A stretch of 64,000 bases of DNA from an uncultured Leptolyngbyaceae cyanobacterium (GTDB lineage: Bacteria; Cyanobacteriota; Cyanobacteriia; Leptolyngbyales; Leptolyngbyaceae). A program made the position numbers and the translations under genes. The DNA lies in assembly GCA_938023035.1 (NCBI GenBank), contig CALIDI010000005.1, positions 1-64,000 of the forward strand. The letters run 5' to 3'. Below the pieces are notes generated by a model. That model did not search any database and had not been told where the DNA came from. It saw only the letters and a program-made list of their open reading frames with translations. Shown in pieces: positions 6,990 to 15,370 of the stretch (its first letter is position 1; each line of letters begins with the position of its first letter).

Positions 6990-9692
6990 TCAGGTTTTCC
7001 CCTGAGTCTTTGCTTGCCAATCATTGAGCAAATCATAGAGAATCGGCACAACCAGCAAGCTCAATAACGATGCTGTCACCAGGCCTCCCATGATTGCGAT
7101 CGCCATGGGTGCTCGCAGTTCTACCCCTGCCCCCAGGGTAAGGGCTAGGGGCAGCATCCCCAAAATGGTTGAGAAAGTGGTCATTAGAATCGGTCGCAGG
7201 CGCGTGGGTACTGCTTCTAGAATGGCTTCACGGCGGCTCATACCGCCTTGGCGTACCTGCCGGATGTAGTCCACGATCAAAATGGCATTTTTACTCGTTA
7301 ACCCTAGCAAGAAGATAATGCCGAGCAGGGAAACCATACCAAAGTCACTGCGCGCTACCAGTAAACCCAGCATGGCTCCCACGATTGAAAGGGGCAGTGA
7401 GAAGAAAATCACCAGGGTATCTACCCAGCTGCGAAAAAGCGCAAACAACATCACTAAGATACAGAGGATTGAGAGCGAGAGCGTTCCGGCAAAGTTCCGC
7501 AAGATGTCGTTGACCTGGGCAGAGTCGCCTGCAAGTTTGAGGGCGATCCCCTCCGGTAACACGGCTTTGGCGGCGGCTAAGGCGCGATCGCTCGCTTCCC
7601 CCAGGGTTAACTCTTGCCCCAGGTTAGCGCTGATGGTGGCAATCCGCTCGCCATCATTGCGGCGAATCGTGAAAACCTCTGCCCCCTGATTAGAGCTGGC
7701 CGTGGTCGAAATATCCACCAGCCCAGGAATGGTTTGCAGGCGGTTGGCGATCGCCACCGCCGCTTGATTAAGGCGCTGCAAATCTGTCCCAACGATCCGC
7801 ACCTGCACTGGTTTTTCTCCTCCAGCATCGACAAATTGAATATCTTCAACACTGGTGGTTACCCCTGGCAGTTGGGGCAATCCCTGGCGGATTTGGTCTT
7901 GGATCGCCGCCGTTGAGTTTACCCGATCCGACTTTAGGCGCACATAAATCGTGCCCTGATTAGGAGTGCCTTGACGTGCCCCGACAACGGTAAAGACACT
8001 GGCGATATCGGGCTGGGCTTGCAAGTAAGTGTCTAAATCAGTCGCTGCCTGCAAAGAGCTAGTCAGGGGATTAAACGGAGGCAGCGGCGGTGGGGGGAAC
8101 TGGCGGGCCTCTGTCGCTGGCCCCGGAGCACCCGCCGCTTGTCGCGCCGCTAATAGCTCTGCTGGAAGCTGCGGTGGTGGTGCCAGATAGGTGACGTTAA
8201 ACTCGCCTCGGTCAAGCTTGGGAATAAACCCCTTGGGAATGAGTGGAATCAGCGCCAGCCCTGCGAGAAAACTGAGTAGAGCTAAGCTAATCACCCAGAT
8301 GCGATGATCTAGTGACCAGGCTAACAGGTTGCGATAGCGGCGATTAGCGCGATTCATCCAGACCTGGGTTTTGGAAAGCGGTGCCTGTGCACCTGGGGCT
8401 GGAGGCCGCAGCCAGTAAACCGATAGCACAGGGGAAAGGGTGCGAGCCACTAGCATTGAAGCAATCATTGTGGCTGAAATAGTAATGCCAAAGGGTTTGA
8501 AGAATTGCCCTAGCACGCCACCCATCAACCCGACGGGCAAAAAAACGGCGACGATCGCCAGGGAGGTGGCCACTACAGTCAACCCCACTTCATCCGTAGC
8601 CGTGATGGCAGCCTGCTTGGGAGGTTCGCCTTGTTCTAAATGGCGCGAGATATTTTCGACATCCACGATCGCATCATCCACCAGGCTACCGACAATCATA
8701 CCCAGAGCCAGCAGGGTAATCGTTTCTAGATTAAAACCAAACAGCGCCATAACAATGAACGTCAGCAATAAGCAGGTGGGAATTGCCAGGGCTGCGATCG
8801 CGGTCGCTTTCCAATTCCATAAAAACGGGAAAATGACAACGACGGCGATGGCGATCGCTTCGATCAAGGCCTTAATCGTGGCGCCAGTTGTCGCTTGGAT
8901 ATAGGTAGCCTGGGTTGTCGCCTGGGTGAGCTGCACTTGGGATAGTTGTTGTTGGAGGGCTTCGACCTGTTGCGTCACCGCCGTCGTCACTTCCAGCGTG
9001 TTCGCATCCCCCCGCTTAATCACTTGCAACGCCAAGGCTGGTTTCCCATTGAAGCGCACAGCCGTGCCAGCTTGGGTTAGGGCAGCCTCAAGATTTTGCA
9101 ATTGGCTCAAGTCAACAGGCTGGTTTTCGCCGAGGATCTTGACCTCGAGTACCCCCGGCACCTGAGCGATCGCAGGCAGGATGGTTTGCCGGGCCGTTTG
9201 GGCAAGTTGCTCAAGATTTTGCGTCGGGCTTTCAAGGGCGTAGGTGACAACCGCTGCTGCGTTTAGATTCACAGGAATCACCCGCGTTGTCGTTCCTTGA
9301 GGTAAATTCAACTGCGCTAGCGCTGCCTCGACCCACTCGGTAGAGTTTTCTAAATCCGTTCCTACCTCAAACCGGGCACGGATCACGGCCTGCCCTGGGT
9401 AGGTCGTTGAATCAATATCCGTACTGCCCCGAATGGCTTTGAGCTGAGTCTCAATCGGCTCAGTCAAGGCTTTCTCAGTCTCTACAGCAGTTTTTAGCGG
9501 AGCCGAGGCATTTACCACCACCACTGGAAAGGTAATATCTGGAAACAGGGCATATTTGAGTGAACTGAAGGCTAGCATTCCAGCGATGGCTACCGCTATC
9601 CAAAAGGCGATGGTTAACCGGGGAAACTGAATAGCGAGTCGAGATAGGTTCAGACGCTCTCGCCAGGAACGTTTGGGGCTGGGTTCTGCCAT
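6990..9692 (-). CDS. RND-superfamily efflux permease lacking docking subdomains
   Basis: This is a 900-residue proton-driven exporter of the AcrB/HAE1 type, about 130 residues shorter than usual. TM1 lies at about 24-45. TM4 keeps the proton-relay pair (GSLVDDAIVDVENISR) and TM10 keeps the lysine (LGLTSKNAILIVDY). In each periplasmic half, the segment between the PN2/PC2 strand (GVLEVKILG in the first half, GLVDISTTA in the second) and the following RFNGKPAL or IRRNDGERIA strand is shortened by some 60-90 residues. In AcrB that stretch carries the TolC-docking lobe. A proline-rich insert (about 510-545) is also present. No membrane-fusion protein or TolC gene is adjacent. The protein may export to the periplasm or act without a tripartite channel. 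Start ATG at 9692. Confidence 0.9.
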   Translation of the reverse strand: MAEPSPKRSWRERLNLSRLAIQFPRLTIAFWIAVAIAGMLAFSSLKYALFPDITFPVVVVNASAPLKTAVETEKALTEPIETQLKAIRGSTDIDSTTYPGQAVIRARFEVGTDLENSTEWVEAALAQLNLPQGTTTRVIPVNLNAAAVVTYALESPTQNLEQLAQTARQTILPAIAQVPGVLEVKILGENQPVDLSQLQNLEAALTQAGTAVRFNGKPALALQVIKRGDANTLEVTTAVTQQVEALQQQLSQVQLTQATTQATYIQATTGATIKALIEAIAIAVVVIFPFLWNWKATAIAALAIPTCLLLTFIVMALFGFNLETITLLALGMIVGSLVDDAIVDVENISRHLEQGEPPKQAAITATDEVGLTVVATSLAIVAVFLPVGLMGGVLGQFFKPFGITISATMIASMLVARTLSPVLSVYWLRPPAPGAQAPLSKTQVWMNRANRRYRNLLAWSLDHRIWVISLALLSFLAGLALIPLIPKGFIPKLDRGEFNVTYLAPPPQLPAELLAARQAAGAPGPATEARQFPPPPLPPFNPLTSSLQAATDLDTYLQAQPDIASVFTVVGARQGTPNQGTIYVRLKSDRVNSTAAIQDQIRQGLPQLPGVTTSVEDIQFVDAGGEKPVQVRIVGTDLQRLNQAAVAIANRLQTIPGLVDISTTASSNQGAEVFTIRRNDGERIATISANLGQELTLGEASDRALAAAKAVLPEGIALKLAGDSAQVNDILRNFAGTLSLSILCILVMLFALFRSWVDTLVIFFSLPLSIVGAMLGLLVARSDFGMVSLLGIIFLLGLTSKNAILIVDYIRQVRQGGMSRREAILEAVPTRLRPILMTTFSTILGMLPLALTLGAGVELRAPMAIAIMGGLVTASLLSLLVVPILYDLLNDWQAKTQGKT

Positions 9693-9762
9693 GGCGGTTG
9701 TTCAACTCCAGACACCTTGAGCTACCATGACATCCTACCGCACTCGATCCCAGGCTTTGCCA

Positions 9763-10515
9763 ATGAATCTCTCACCCATTACAGCGATTTTGGTACCCCA
9801 GGGGGCTGAGTATCGTGCTGTTTGTCGAGGCATCCAGGCTGCCAAGGCTCCTTCTCCTCCAGTATGGCCGCTTCCCATTGGAGGAGCACCTGTTCAGCAA
9901 TGTCTTGCAACCCTACCTTTGCCCAAGTCAGGAGGAATTTTGGTGCTGGGGTTATGCGGTAGTTTGCAACCGGCTTTGTCTGTGGGCAAGGCTGTACTTT
10001 ACAGCGCCTGTTGCCGCCCTGGGCAGCCAACCAGCCTTTTGGACTGCGACCCCACCCTGACAGGTTGGATACAAACACAATTACCAGAAGTTGGTGAATC
10101 AGTTCTGGCTTATACCAGCGATCGCGTCATTTGTACGGCCCAGGAGAAGAGGTATCTGGCCCAAACTACAGGAGCCGCCGTGGTGGATATGGAAGGTTGG
10201 GCGATTCTGCGGGCATTGTCTACGCCGGGCCGGGCGATTGCCATGGTGCGAGTGGTGAGCGATAGTTGTCAGACCGCGATTCCCGATTTATCCGCAGCCA
10301 TTTCTCCAGAAGGAGATGTGATCCCCCTAGCCCTAGCGATCGCCCTGTTGCGTCAACCCCTCGCAGGGGTTCGGCTCGTGCAAGGCTCCCTACGAGGACT
10401 CCAGCAACTGCAACGACTCTCTGCTCAATTGTTTCGCCCTTCAGACCCTCACCCTGAATCGATCAACCCCTGCGACTGCAACAGGCATTCTAAAAATAGG
10501 GATTCTGTAGCCTAA
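9763..10515 (+). CDS. Nucleoside phosphorylase/hydrolase-family protein
   Basis: This is a 250-residue protein of the purine-nucleoside phosphorylase/MTAN fold. The family features are the glycine-rich GGILVLGLCGSL strand, the substrate-site motif VVDMEGWAILRA (Met-Glu that binds ribose), and VRVVSDSC with the catalytic aspartate. Cyanobacterial relatives are often annotated as hopanoid-associated phosphorylases (HpnG-like), which release adenine from adenosyl-hopane. No other hopanoid gene is in the window, so the substrate is open. I chose ATG 9763. The ATG at 9727 would put the start only 34 bases from the divergent RND gene. Confidence 0.72.
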   Translation: MNLSPITAILVPQGAEYRAVCRGIQAAKAPSPPVWPLPIGGAPVQQCLATLPLPKSGGILVLGLCGSLQPALSVGKAVLYSACCRPGQPTSLLDCDPTLTGWIQTQLPEVGESVLAYTSDRVICTAQEKRYLAQTTGAAVVDMEGWAILRALSTPGRAIAMVRVVSDSCQTAIPDLSAAISPEGDVIPLALAIALLRQPLAGVRLVQGSLRGLQQLQRLSAQLFRPSDPHPESINPCDCNRHSKNRDSVA

Positions 10516-10521
10516 ACCCTG

Positions 10522-10579
10522 ACCACAGAGGCCCAGAGAACACAGAGCCAGATCTCAGTGCCCTCCGTATCTCTGTGGT
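10522..10579. repeat. Intergenic inverted repeat of the 'ACCACAGAG' type
   Basis: Perfect 9-base arms (ACCACAGAG at 10522-10530, CTCTGTGGT at 10571-10579) surround a purine/pyrimidine-biased core with repeated CAGAG. It lies just after the phosphorylase gene and resembles the element at 5071-5126. A weaker pair (CACAAAG and CTTTGTG) follows near 10630-10662. The rest of the gap to 10808 shows nothing. Confidence 0.6.
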
Positions 10580-10808
10580 AAAGCGCTCAGGTTATCAGGC
10601 CATTGCATTCATAAGGCTAAAGACAAAACACAAAGCGACCCTCCGGTGATCTTTGTGCTGAGTGTCCTCATATCAGTTTTACAGCTTGATTAGTCTGTAT
10701 TCCTAAGGTGCTCTAGCTCGTAGGCAAAGGCTATGCTTAGTAGCCTGGCAATCGCTATCCGAGGTATAAGAGAAAATATCAGATTAAAATGTTACCTAGT
10801 TTGTCACT

Positions 10809-11753
10809 TTAAATCATAAATTGTTCCTGGTAACGATCTGCGCCTATTACCACCCGTATTTGAAATAATTCCCCCTCCGTACCACTAAATTGTAGTTGTA
10901 CATAATCATTTAACGCAGTGGCTTCAACGGCTAAAAAGACGTCTCCGCTTTCATCTAAAACAATCAGAGCCAACCCCGGTGTCAGGTAGGGGGATGCCCC
11001 TAGGGGATAAACTCGAAGGAGAACATGGGTGACGTTTTGCTGATCAAGCGCAAGTTTCATCACCAGGGCGATCGAATCGTGATTGGGAAAGGTAATAAAC
11101 TTGGCTTGCTCAATCGTAAACTCTGTAGCCTCTGCCAGTTCGGCAGCGAGCGTGGCGTTACCCCGAAAGGCAAAGGTTTGCTGGTGCGATCGCAGCAAGC
11201 TAGCGACCGACTGCCAGCCTGCGGCAATTTCTCCCTGAAACCAACGCCCCAGGGTAATCATACGAGGTGCAGCCGTGGTTGAGGCCGGGTGCAACTGGGC
11301 CAGATGGTCAAACAAATCAGTGGGCGATCGCCAAAGGCTCAGAGCAACTTCTGAGTGGGCCACCGCCGGGAGAAAGCCAAGAAAATTTGCCGCCGCATTA
11401 ACTTCATCTAAACCAATCGCCACATACCCAATCCGGTCTTCCCAGGTTTCGGGGGGAACCCAGCAATAATGATCTCCTGGCAAGAGTGGTCGGCACTCTA
11501 GTTTTCCGATCTCTAACAGTTGTAAATCAGCCACATCCCCACAGAGCCGCAGAACGCAGTTCCAGCTATCACTGGCGGTCAATTGGGTCGGCACCCCCAG
11601 CATCTGCAAATAGTCATTCATCACCCAAACAGCCAAGGTATTTCGATAAACCTGGGCAGCTTTCACCGGTATGGGCTGCTGCTGAGCAAATTGCTGCGCC
11701 GTTTGGATAGCCGCTTGGGAAATAGGTAGGGGAACAGGGAGAATTTCTGGCAT
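10809..11753 (-). CDS. DUF1822-family protein
   Basis: This is a 314-residue soluble protein of the cyanobacteria-restricted DUF1822 family, whose function is unknown. The family signature is an N-terminal AAQVYRNTLAVWVMNDYLQMLGV segment followed by a W-N-x-V-L-R stretch and a C-terminal small beta domain (residues about 230-314). No membrane segments are present. I chose ATG 11753 over one three codons upstream. It lies 33 bases downstream of the sigma-like gene on the same strand, an arrangement that recurs in cyanobacteria, where these pairs often sit near CHAT-domain or haemagglutinin genes. A role in a sigma-controlled surface or stress response is inference only. Confidence 0.8.
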   Translation of the reverse strand: MPEILPVPLPISQAAIQTAQQFAQQQPIPVKAAQVYRNTLAVWVMNDYLQMLGVPTQLTASDSWNCVLRLCGDVADLQLLEIGKLECRPLLPGDHYCWVPPETWEDRIGYVAIGLDEVNAAANFLGFLPAVAHSEVALSLWRSPTDLFDHLAQLHPASTTAAPRMITLGRWFQGEIAAGWQSVASLLRSHQQTFAFRGNATLAAELAEATEFTIEQAKFITFPNHDSIALVMKLALDQQNVTHVLLRVYPLGASPYLTPGLALIVLDESGDVFLAVEATALNDYVQLQFSGTEGELFQIRVVIGADRYQEQFMI

Positions 11754-11786
11754 AAACCTCAAACAACCGATAAAACCCGACTTTCT

Positions 11787-12425
11787 CTATACATATCCCT
11801 CCTGTTCACCAAATTTACGCAAGCGTGGCACACATTGACGCTGATAAAAGCTACTCAGTGTCGGAATCGGGACACCCCATTCTGCGGCTAGGTCTTTCCA
11901 ACTGGTTTCGGGAGGCAACCGCCGCAAAATTAGAACCTGACAGGTCAGGTCGGGTCGCCCTTGAATGTGAGTCTGGCATAGTTCTCCGGTAGGGTCTTGC
12001 TCTACCCAGAGCTGCACCTGCTCCAGAATCGGCGGAATGTCAGGAGCAGCGGCAATCTGTTCAATCAGATCCAAGCGATTACGAGTCTCGTCCATGCCTC
12101 CCTGGGAAGGTGCCTGCAACGCTTGCTGCCGTTGCCTGGCAATATAGAAATCCTGCAAGCGGCGTTTGAGGTAGGTGTTGAGCCAGGTGATGACACTACC
12201 GCGATCCGGATCGTAGCGTTCGCCACTGCCGCGATCGCAAATATTTTGGCAAAAGTAGACCCAAGTCTGCTGCAAGGCATCCGCATAGTCAGGGGTTGCT
12301 TCTCGCCAAAGATGAGGGCTGGCAAGGCGGATCACCTGGGTCAAACAACGTTGCCGCTGAGGACTGCCAGCAGAATGTTGACACGCTTCGATAACCAGTT
12401 GCCGCAGCCGTTCTAAGTCCGTCAT
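11787..12425 (-). CDS. Sigma-70-like (ECF-type) regulator
   Basis: This is a 212-residue protein with the architecture of an alternative sigma factor. A region 2-like part (about residues 45-100) contains DYADALQQTWVYFCQN and SVITWLNTYLKRRLQDF. A region 4-like helix-turn-helix (about 172-205, SWKDLAAEWGVPIPTLSSFY) lies near the C-terminus. It belongs to the divergent sigma-like proteins found upstream of DUF1822 genes in cyanobacteria, and region 2 is less conserved than in SigG or SigH. Whether it binds core RNA polymerase is not shown. It is the first gene of the pair with DUF1822. Confidence 0.72.
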   Translation of the reverse strand: MTDLERLRQLVIEACQHSAGSPQRQRCLTQVIRLASPHLWREATPDYADALQQTWVYFCQNICDRGSGERYDPDRGSVITWLNTYLKRRLQDFYIARQRQQALQAPSQGGMDETRNRLDLIEQIAAAPDIPPILEQVQLWVEQDPTGELCQTHIQGRPDLTCQVLILRRLPPETSWKDLAAEWGVPIPTLSSFYQRQCVPRLRKFGEQEGYV

Positions 12426-12495
12426 CCTGAGTTAAAAAGGTGACTCAACCAGCATCCAGATTTCCAGATTCATAGAAATAACATAGATATGAGGG

Positions 12496-13029
12496 TCATT
12501 GACAGGTTGCTGTCCCCACACGGCCATCGTATTCCACCGAGACTTGATCCCCCTCTTGGGGAGCCGCAGTAGAAAGATGAGTCAGCACCACATCAGCCAT
12601 CTGCTTGACATTACCCCGCCAAACCCCCTGGTTTTTATCATTCTTACCCGTATAAGAGAGGTTCGCAACTAGGGGGGCCGGGGCTGCTGCCGGGCGAAAC
12701 TCAACGCGACTGAAGCCAGCTTCGCGGCTATAAGAAGCCGTGAAGTCTAAGCTATCTTGAATCTTACCAGCACAGGTCATGGCCAAATCGTCCTGGTTGG
12801 GTTCGGTCGGGGTACCCGGAGATGCAACTGAAGAGAGGCGTTCTTGTTTGGGGGCTGGTGATGGCGCAGTTGAACTCTCAGGAGGTGGAGGGGTGAGACT
12901 TTCTGTCACCCCATTCGGTGCAGAGGCAGGGGCCTCGGTTTGCGGGGGGGCTGCACAACTTATCAACCAACCGCAAACGAAGAGAAGGATCAATTGGCGA
13001 GCGATCGCCCAGGGTTGATGGTGCATCAT
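12496..13029 (-). CDS. Putative lipoprotein of unknown function
   Basis: This is a 177-residue exported lipoprotein. The signal peptide (residues 1-24) ends in the lipobox LISC with Cys25. A proline- and serine-rich linker (about 26-75) follows. A small C-terminal domain (about 80-177) contains three cysteines and the segments DDLAMTCAGKIQ and VSVEYDGRVGTATCQ. I do not recognise the domain. The gene ends about 70 bases upstream of the sigma-like gene on the same strand, so joint transcription is possible. Confidence 0.7.
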   Translation of the reverse strand: MMHHQPWAIARQLILLFVCGWLISCAAPPQTEAPASAPNGVTESLTPPPPESSTAPSPAPKQERLSSVASPGTPTEPNQDDLAMTCAGKIQDSLDFTASYSREAGFSRVEFRPAAAPAPLVANLSYTGKNDKNQGVWRGNVKQMADVVLTHLSTAAPQEGDQVSVEYDGRVGTATCQ

Positions 13030-13634
13030 TTCTCACAAGAACTATTCTAAGTCAAGCCTGAATCCATCAATCTGAGGCTCGTAACCCGCGCTGACAGATT
13101 ACTAAGGCCTGTTTGAAACGCCAATCAAAGCCCTCTTCATTCATCAGAAAGTCAGGACTTCAGTGAGACTTCACCCCGATCCTAGCGCACAGGTTTAACC
13201 AATCCTGCCCCATTCGGTAAGATTTCTTGCGTCATCACCTGATTGGCTGTAACGCTAACAAAGCAGAGTTGCCTAGTTTGTCAGAATTCAAGCAGAGACG
13301 CTGTCGATATGATTTGGCTGGATGGACGCCAAATCGTAGATTAAGGTAAATGGAATTGGCACTAGGCGACCCTGAGTCGGAGTTGCTTCCATGGTCAAAA
13401 CCTTGGCTGCCATATCCCCTCGGCTCACGCCCCGTAGCAGCAAGTAGCTGGGTGCCATTAAATTGAAGCTGATTTCCGAGGGGGTGCCCCTGCCTCGAAG
13501 GAACAGCCCCAATCTTCCCTGCCTATAGGTAATGAGGACGACCTACTTAGCTTTAGGCAGAGAGCCCACAACAATGTGCAAGTGTTTAACCACCAATGCT
13601 GGCCAGGCCCTTAAAGCACGGCAACAGTCATCAC
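13030..13634. other. Intergenic region without a supported gene
   Basis: These 605 bases lie between the small 68-residue protein gene and the lipoprotein gene. A 74-codon minus-strand frame (13288-13512) opens only with TTG, lacks a ribosome-binding site and matches nothing I know. No RNA gene or clear terminator was seen. Confidence 0.4.
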
Positions 13635-13841
13635 TCAGGACTTAATCGCAGTCCAGTTCTTTTTCAACAGCGCCAGAAAGGTAGTAATGCCTTGAGAAAA
13701 TCCCTCTGGGTCGGGCAGGGCATATTGGGGAAACTCTTCGTAGTGCCGCCACGGCTCTGAGGCATTATGGCGTAGATGCAGAACCCGGCGATTGTCCTCC
13801 ATTTTCCAAAGCATCTGTCCCCCTGTCAGTACATCAGCCAT
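13635..13841 (-). CDS. Small conserved-looking protein, unknown function
   Basis: This is a 68-residue soluble protein rich in Trp, Arg and His (LWKMEDNRRVLHLRH, EPWRHYEEFPQYALPDPEGF). The start at 13841 is well supported, because AAAGGAGGA lies six bases upstream on the minus strand. An upstream ATG at 13877 would bury that site inside the gene. It has no membrane segment and no recognised domain. It is probably a stand-alone gene, because flanking spaces exceed 400 bases on both sides. Confidence 0.65.
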   Translation of the reverse strand: MADVLTGGQMLWKMEDNRRVLHLRHNASEPWRHYEEFPQYALPDPEGFSQGITTFLALLKKNWTAIKS

Positions 13842-14279
13842 GGCGTCCTCCTTTGTGTTATCTAGAATACCAAGCAAAAATTAACTTCTCCCAATTCTGC
13901 CAGTCTAAGCGTTAAAATCTGTAAATATTGCTACGTTATGTCTAGACTTTCTCGCAGAACTGTTGTAAGTCCTGGACTTATCATAGGTTCTTCAGAATGA
14001 GGAAAATAGACCCTGAGAGGGTACTTTTTCTCTTGAAAAACAGGTAGGCAGCGGGTGAAAGTGGGACTGAACCCCTGGGCTTGTGACCCCATTAGCGGTG
14101 GTTATCCTTCTGAGGAGATTTCTGGCAACAAGACGACTCACGCTACGCGATCGTTGCGTTGCTAGGAAGGTGGCAAGCCCTCATCTCAGGGGCTTACAAT
14201 ATCGGTCGTTGTGTTCCTGACTGAGGCACTTCTGTTGCCACCCGTGCAACGTCTCACCCTATGGTTAAACAAAAAGCAA
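13842..14279. other. Intergenic region between divergent genes
   Basis: These 438 bases should contain the promoters of the small protein gene (minus) and the ABA4-like gene (plus). The part nearest 13860-13990 is AT-rich. No reading frame, RNA gene or repeat was recognised. Confidence 0.4.
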
Positions 14280-14759
14280 ATGGCTTCTACTTTGAATGTT
14301 CCAGATTTGATTTTTAATGTAGCAAATCTGTTTGTGCTGCCCTTTTGGGCACTGATAATTTTGCTACCTGGGTGGAGCATGACCCAGCGTGTGATGGCTT
14401 CCTACATTCCCTATGGAGTGCTCGCCAGCTTGTATATTTATCTTTTCCTTACTCTCGATTCCAGCATTTTGCAGACCTTTGCTGATCCCCAACTCAGCTT
14501 GACCAAGCTGGCTGGAGTTTTTGCGAATCCTCCAGTGACTGCTACAGGCTGGGTTCATTTCCTAGTCATGGATTTATTTGTCGGTCGCTGGATTTATCTT
14601 CAAGGGCGCGCATCTGGAATCTTCACACGCCATTCCCTAGCGCTTTGTCTATTTGCCGGGCCTTTGGGGCTATTGTCTCACCTCATTACCCAGGCTGTGA
14701 CTCAGCGCTTTTTTGCTAGCCCCAAAACAGAAGCATCGGTAGAAAATTCAGCGCTTTAG
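14280..14759 (+). CDS. ABA4-like (DUF4281) membrane protein
   Basis: This is a 159-residue integral membrane protein with about four hydrophobic segments. It matches the ABA4-like family through FNVANLFVLPFWALIILLP, the ATGWVHFLVMDLFVGRWIY signature, and TRHSLALCLFAGPLGLLSH. Plant ABA4 is needed for neoxanthin formation. Cyanobacterial members have no established role, although a link to carotenoids is commonly suggested. I chose ATG 14280; a GTG at 14211 would add residues with no family similarity. It lies just beyond the 3' end of the convergent cpc operon. Confidence 0.82.
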   Translation: MASTLNVPDLIFNVANLFVLPFWALIILLPGWSMTQRVMASYIPYGVLASLYIYLFLTLDSSILQTFADPQLSLTKLAGVFANPPVTATGWVHFLVMDLFVGRWIYLQGRASGIFTRHSLALCLFAGPLGLLSHLITQAVTQRFFASPKTEASVENSAL

Positions 14760-15009
14760 ATTTGTCTATATTGAGGGCGAGGTGCGAGGGTAGAACCTCT
14801 GGTCAGGGGAGCGCCCCCATCCCCGATTAACCTCTAATGGTTCAGCAACCTGGCGATGGCTACAAAAAATCCCCCAACCTGGGGGATCAAGCTGTTGCTC
14901 TCCTACGCATGGATCAAAGGCAGAGTCAACCGTAGCTGTTTCTGAAGACTCTATAGATCTTCCGAGCAAGGTAGGCAGGCAATTCTGTTGCAAAGGTTAG
15001 GTTAGTAAG

Positions 15010-15252
15010 CTAAGATCCCTGGGTTGCAAGGGGTCGAATGTTTACGATCTTACCCCCCAGACGGGTGATGCGGCGCATTTCATGATTCATCCGGCTATAG
15101 GGAACCTGAATCATGACAGTGCTGCTATTCCGCACGGGATAGCTCTGATTTTGAGTTTGATCGTTTTGACGAAGCCCTTCGACTTCGTAGACAAAAATGC
15201 GATTGTCTGAAATCGAAACGGGTGTACCCATTAAGCTAGGCTGTCTCGACAT
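15010..15252 (-). CDS. cpcD: Phycobilisome rod-capping linker CpcD
   Basis: This is an 80-residue CpcD-domain protein that caps the core-distal end of the phycocyanin rod and so limits rod length. The family pattern is clear: RIFVYEVEGLRQ near residue 18, the VMIQVPYSRMNHEMRRI segment and the LGGKIVNIRPL end. Length is typical (about 70-85). It is the last gene of the cpc operon, 118 bases after the proximal cpcC copy. It acts in the cytoplasm on the thylakoid-attached phycobilisome. Confidence 0.95.
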   Translation of the reverse strand: MSRQPSLMGTPVSISDNRIFVYEVEGLRQNDQTQNQSYPVRNSSTVMIQVPYSRMNHEMRRITRLGGKIVNIRPLATQGS

Positions 15253-15370
15253 AGTGCTGCTTTACTCCTACTGGTTCATTAACTCAATTGCGATCGCGGC
15301 TAAATCTCCGGAAGTGTATCCGAGCAAGATTTTACAGTTTTTGATCGGCTCTTACCTGTTAGCGAACAGC

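Noticed and set aside
13288-13512. 74-codon minus-strand frame
   Set aside because: TTG start, no ribosome-binding site and no recognised similarity.
14766-14993. 75-codon minus-strand frame after cpcD
   Set aside because: No ribosome-binding site or similarity; it lies in the convergent spacer between cpcD and the ABA4-like gene.
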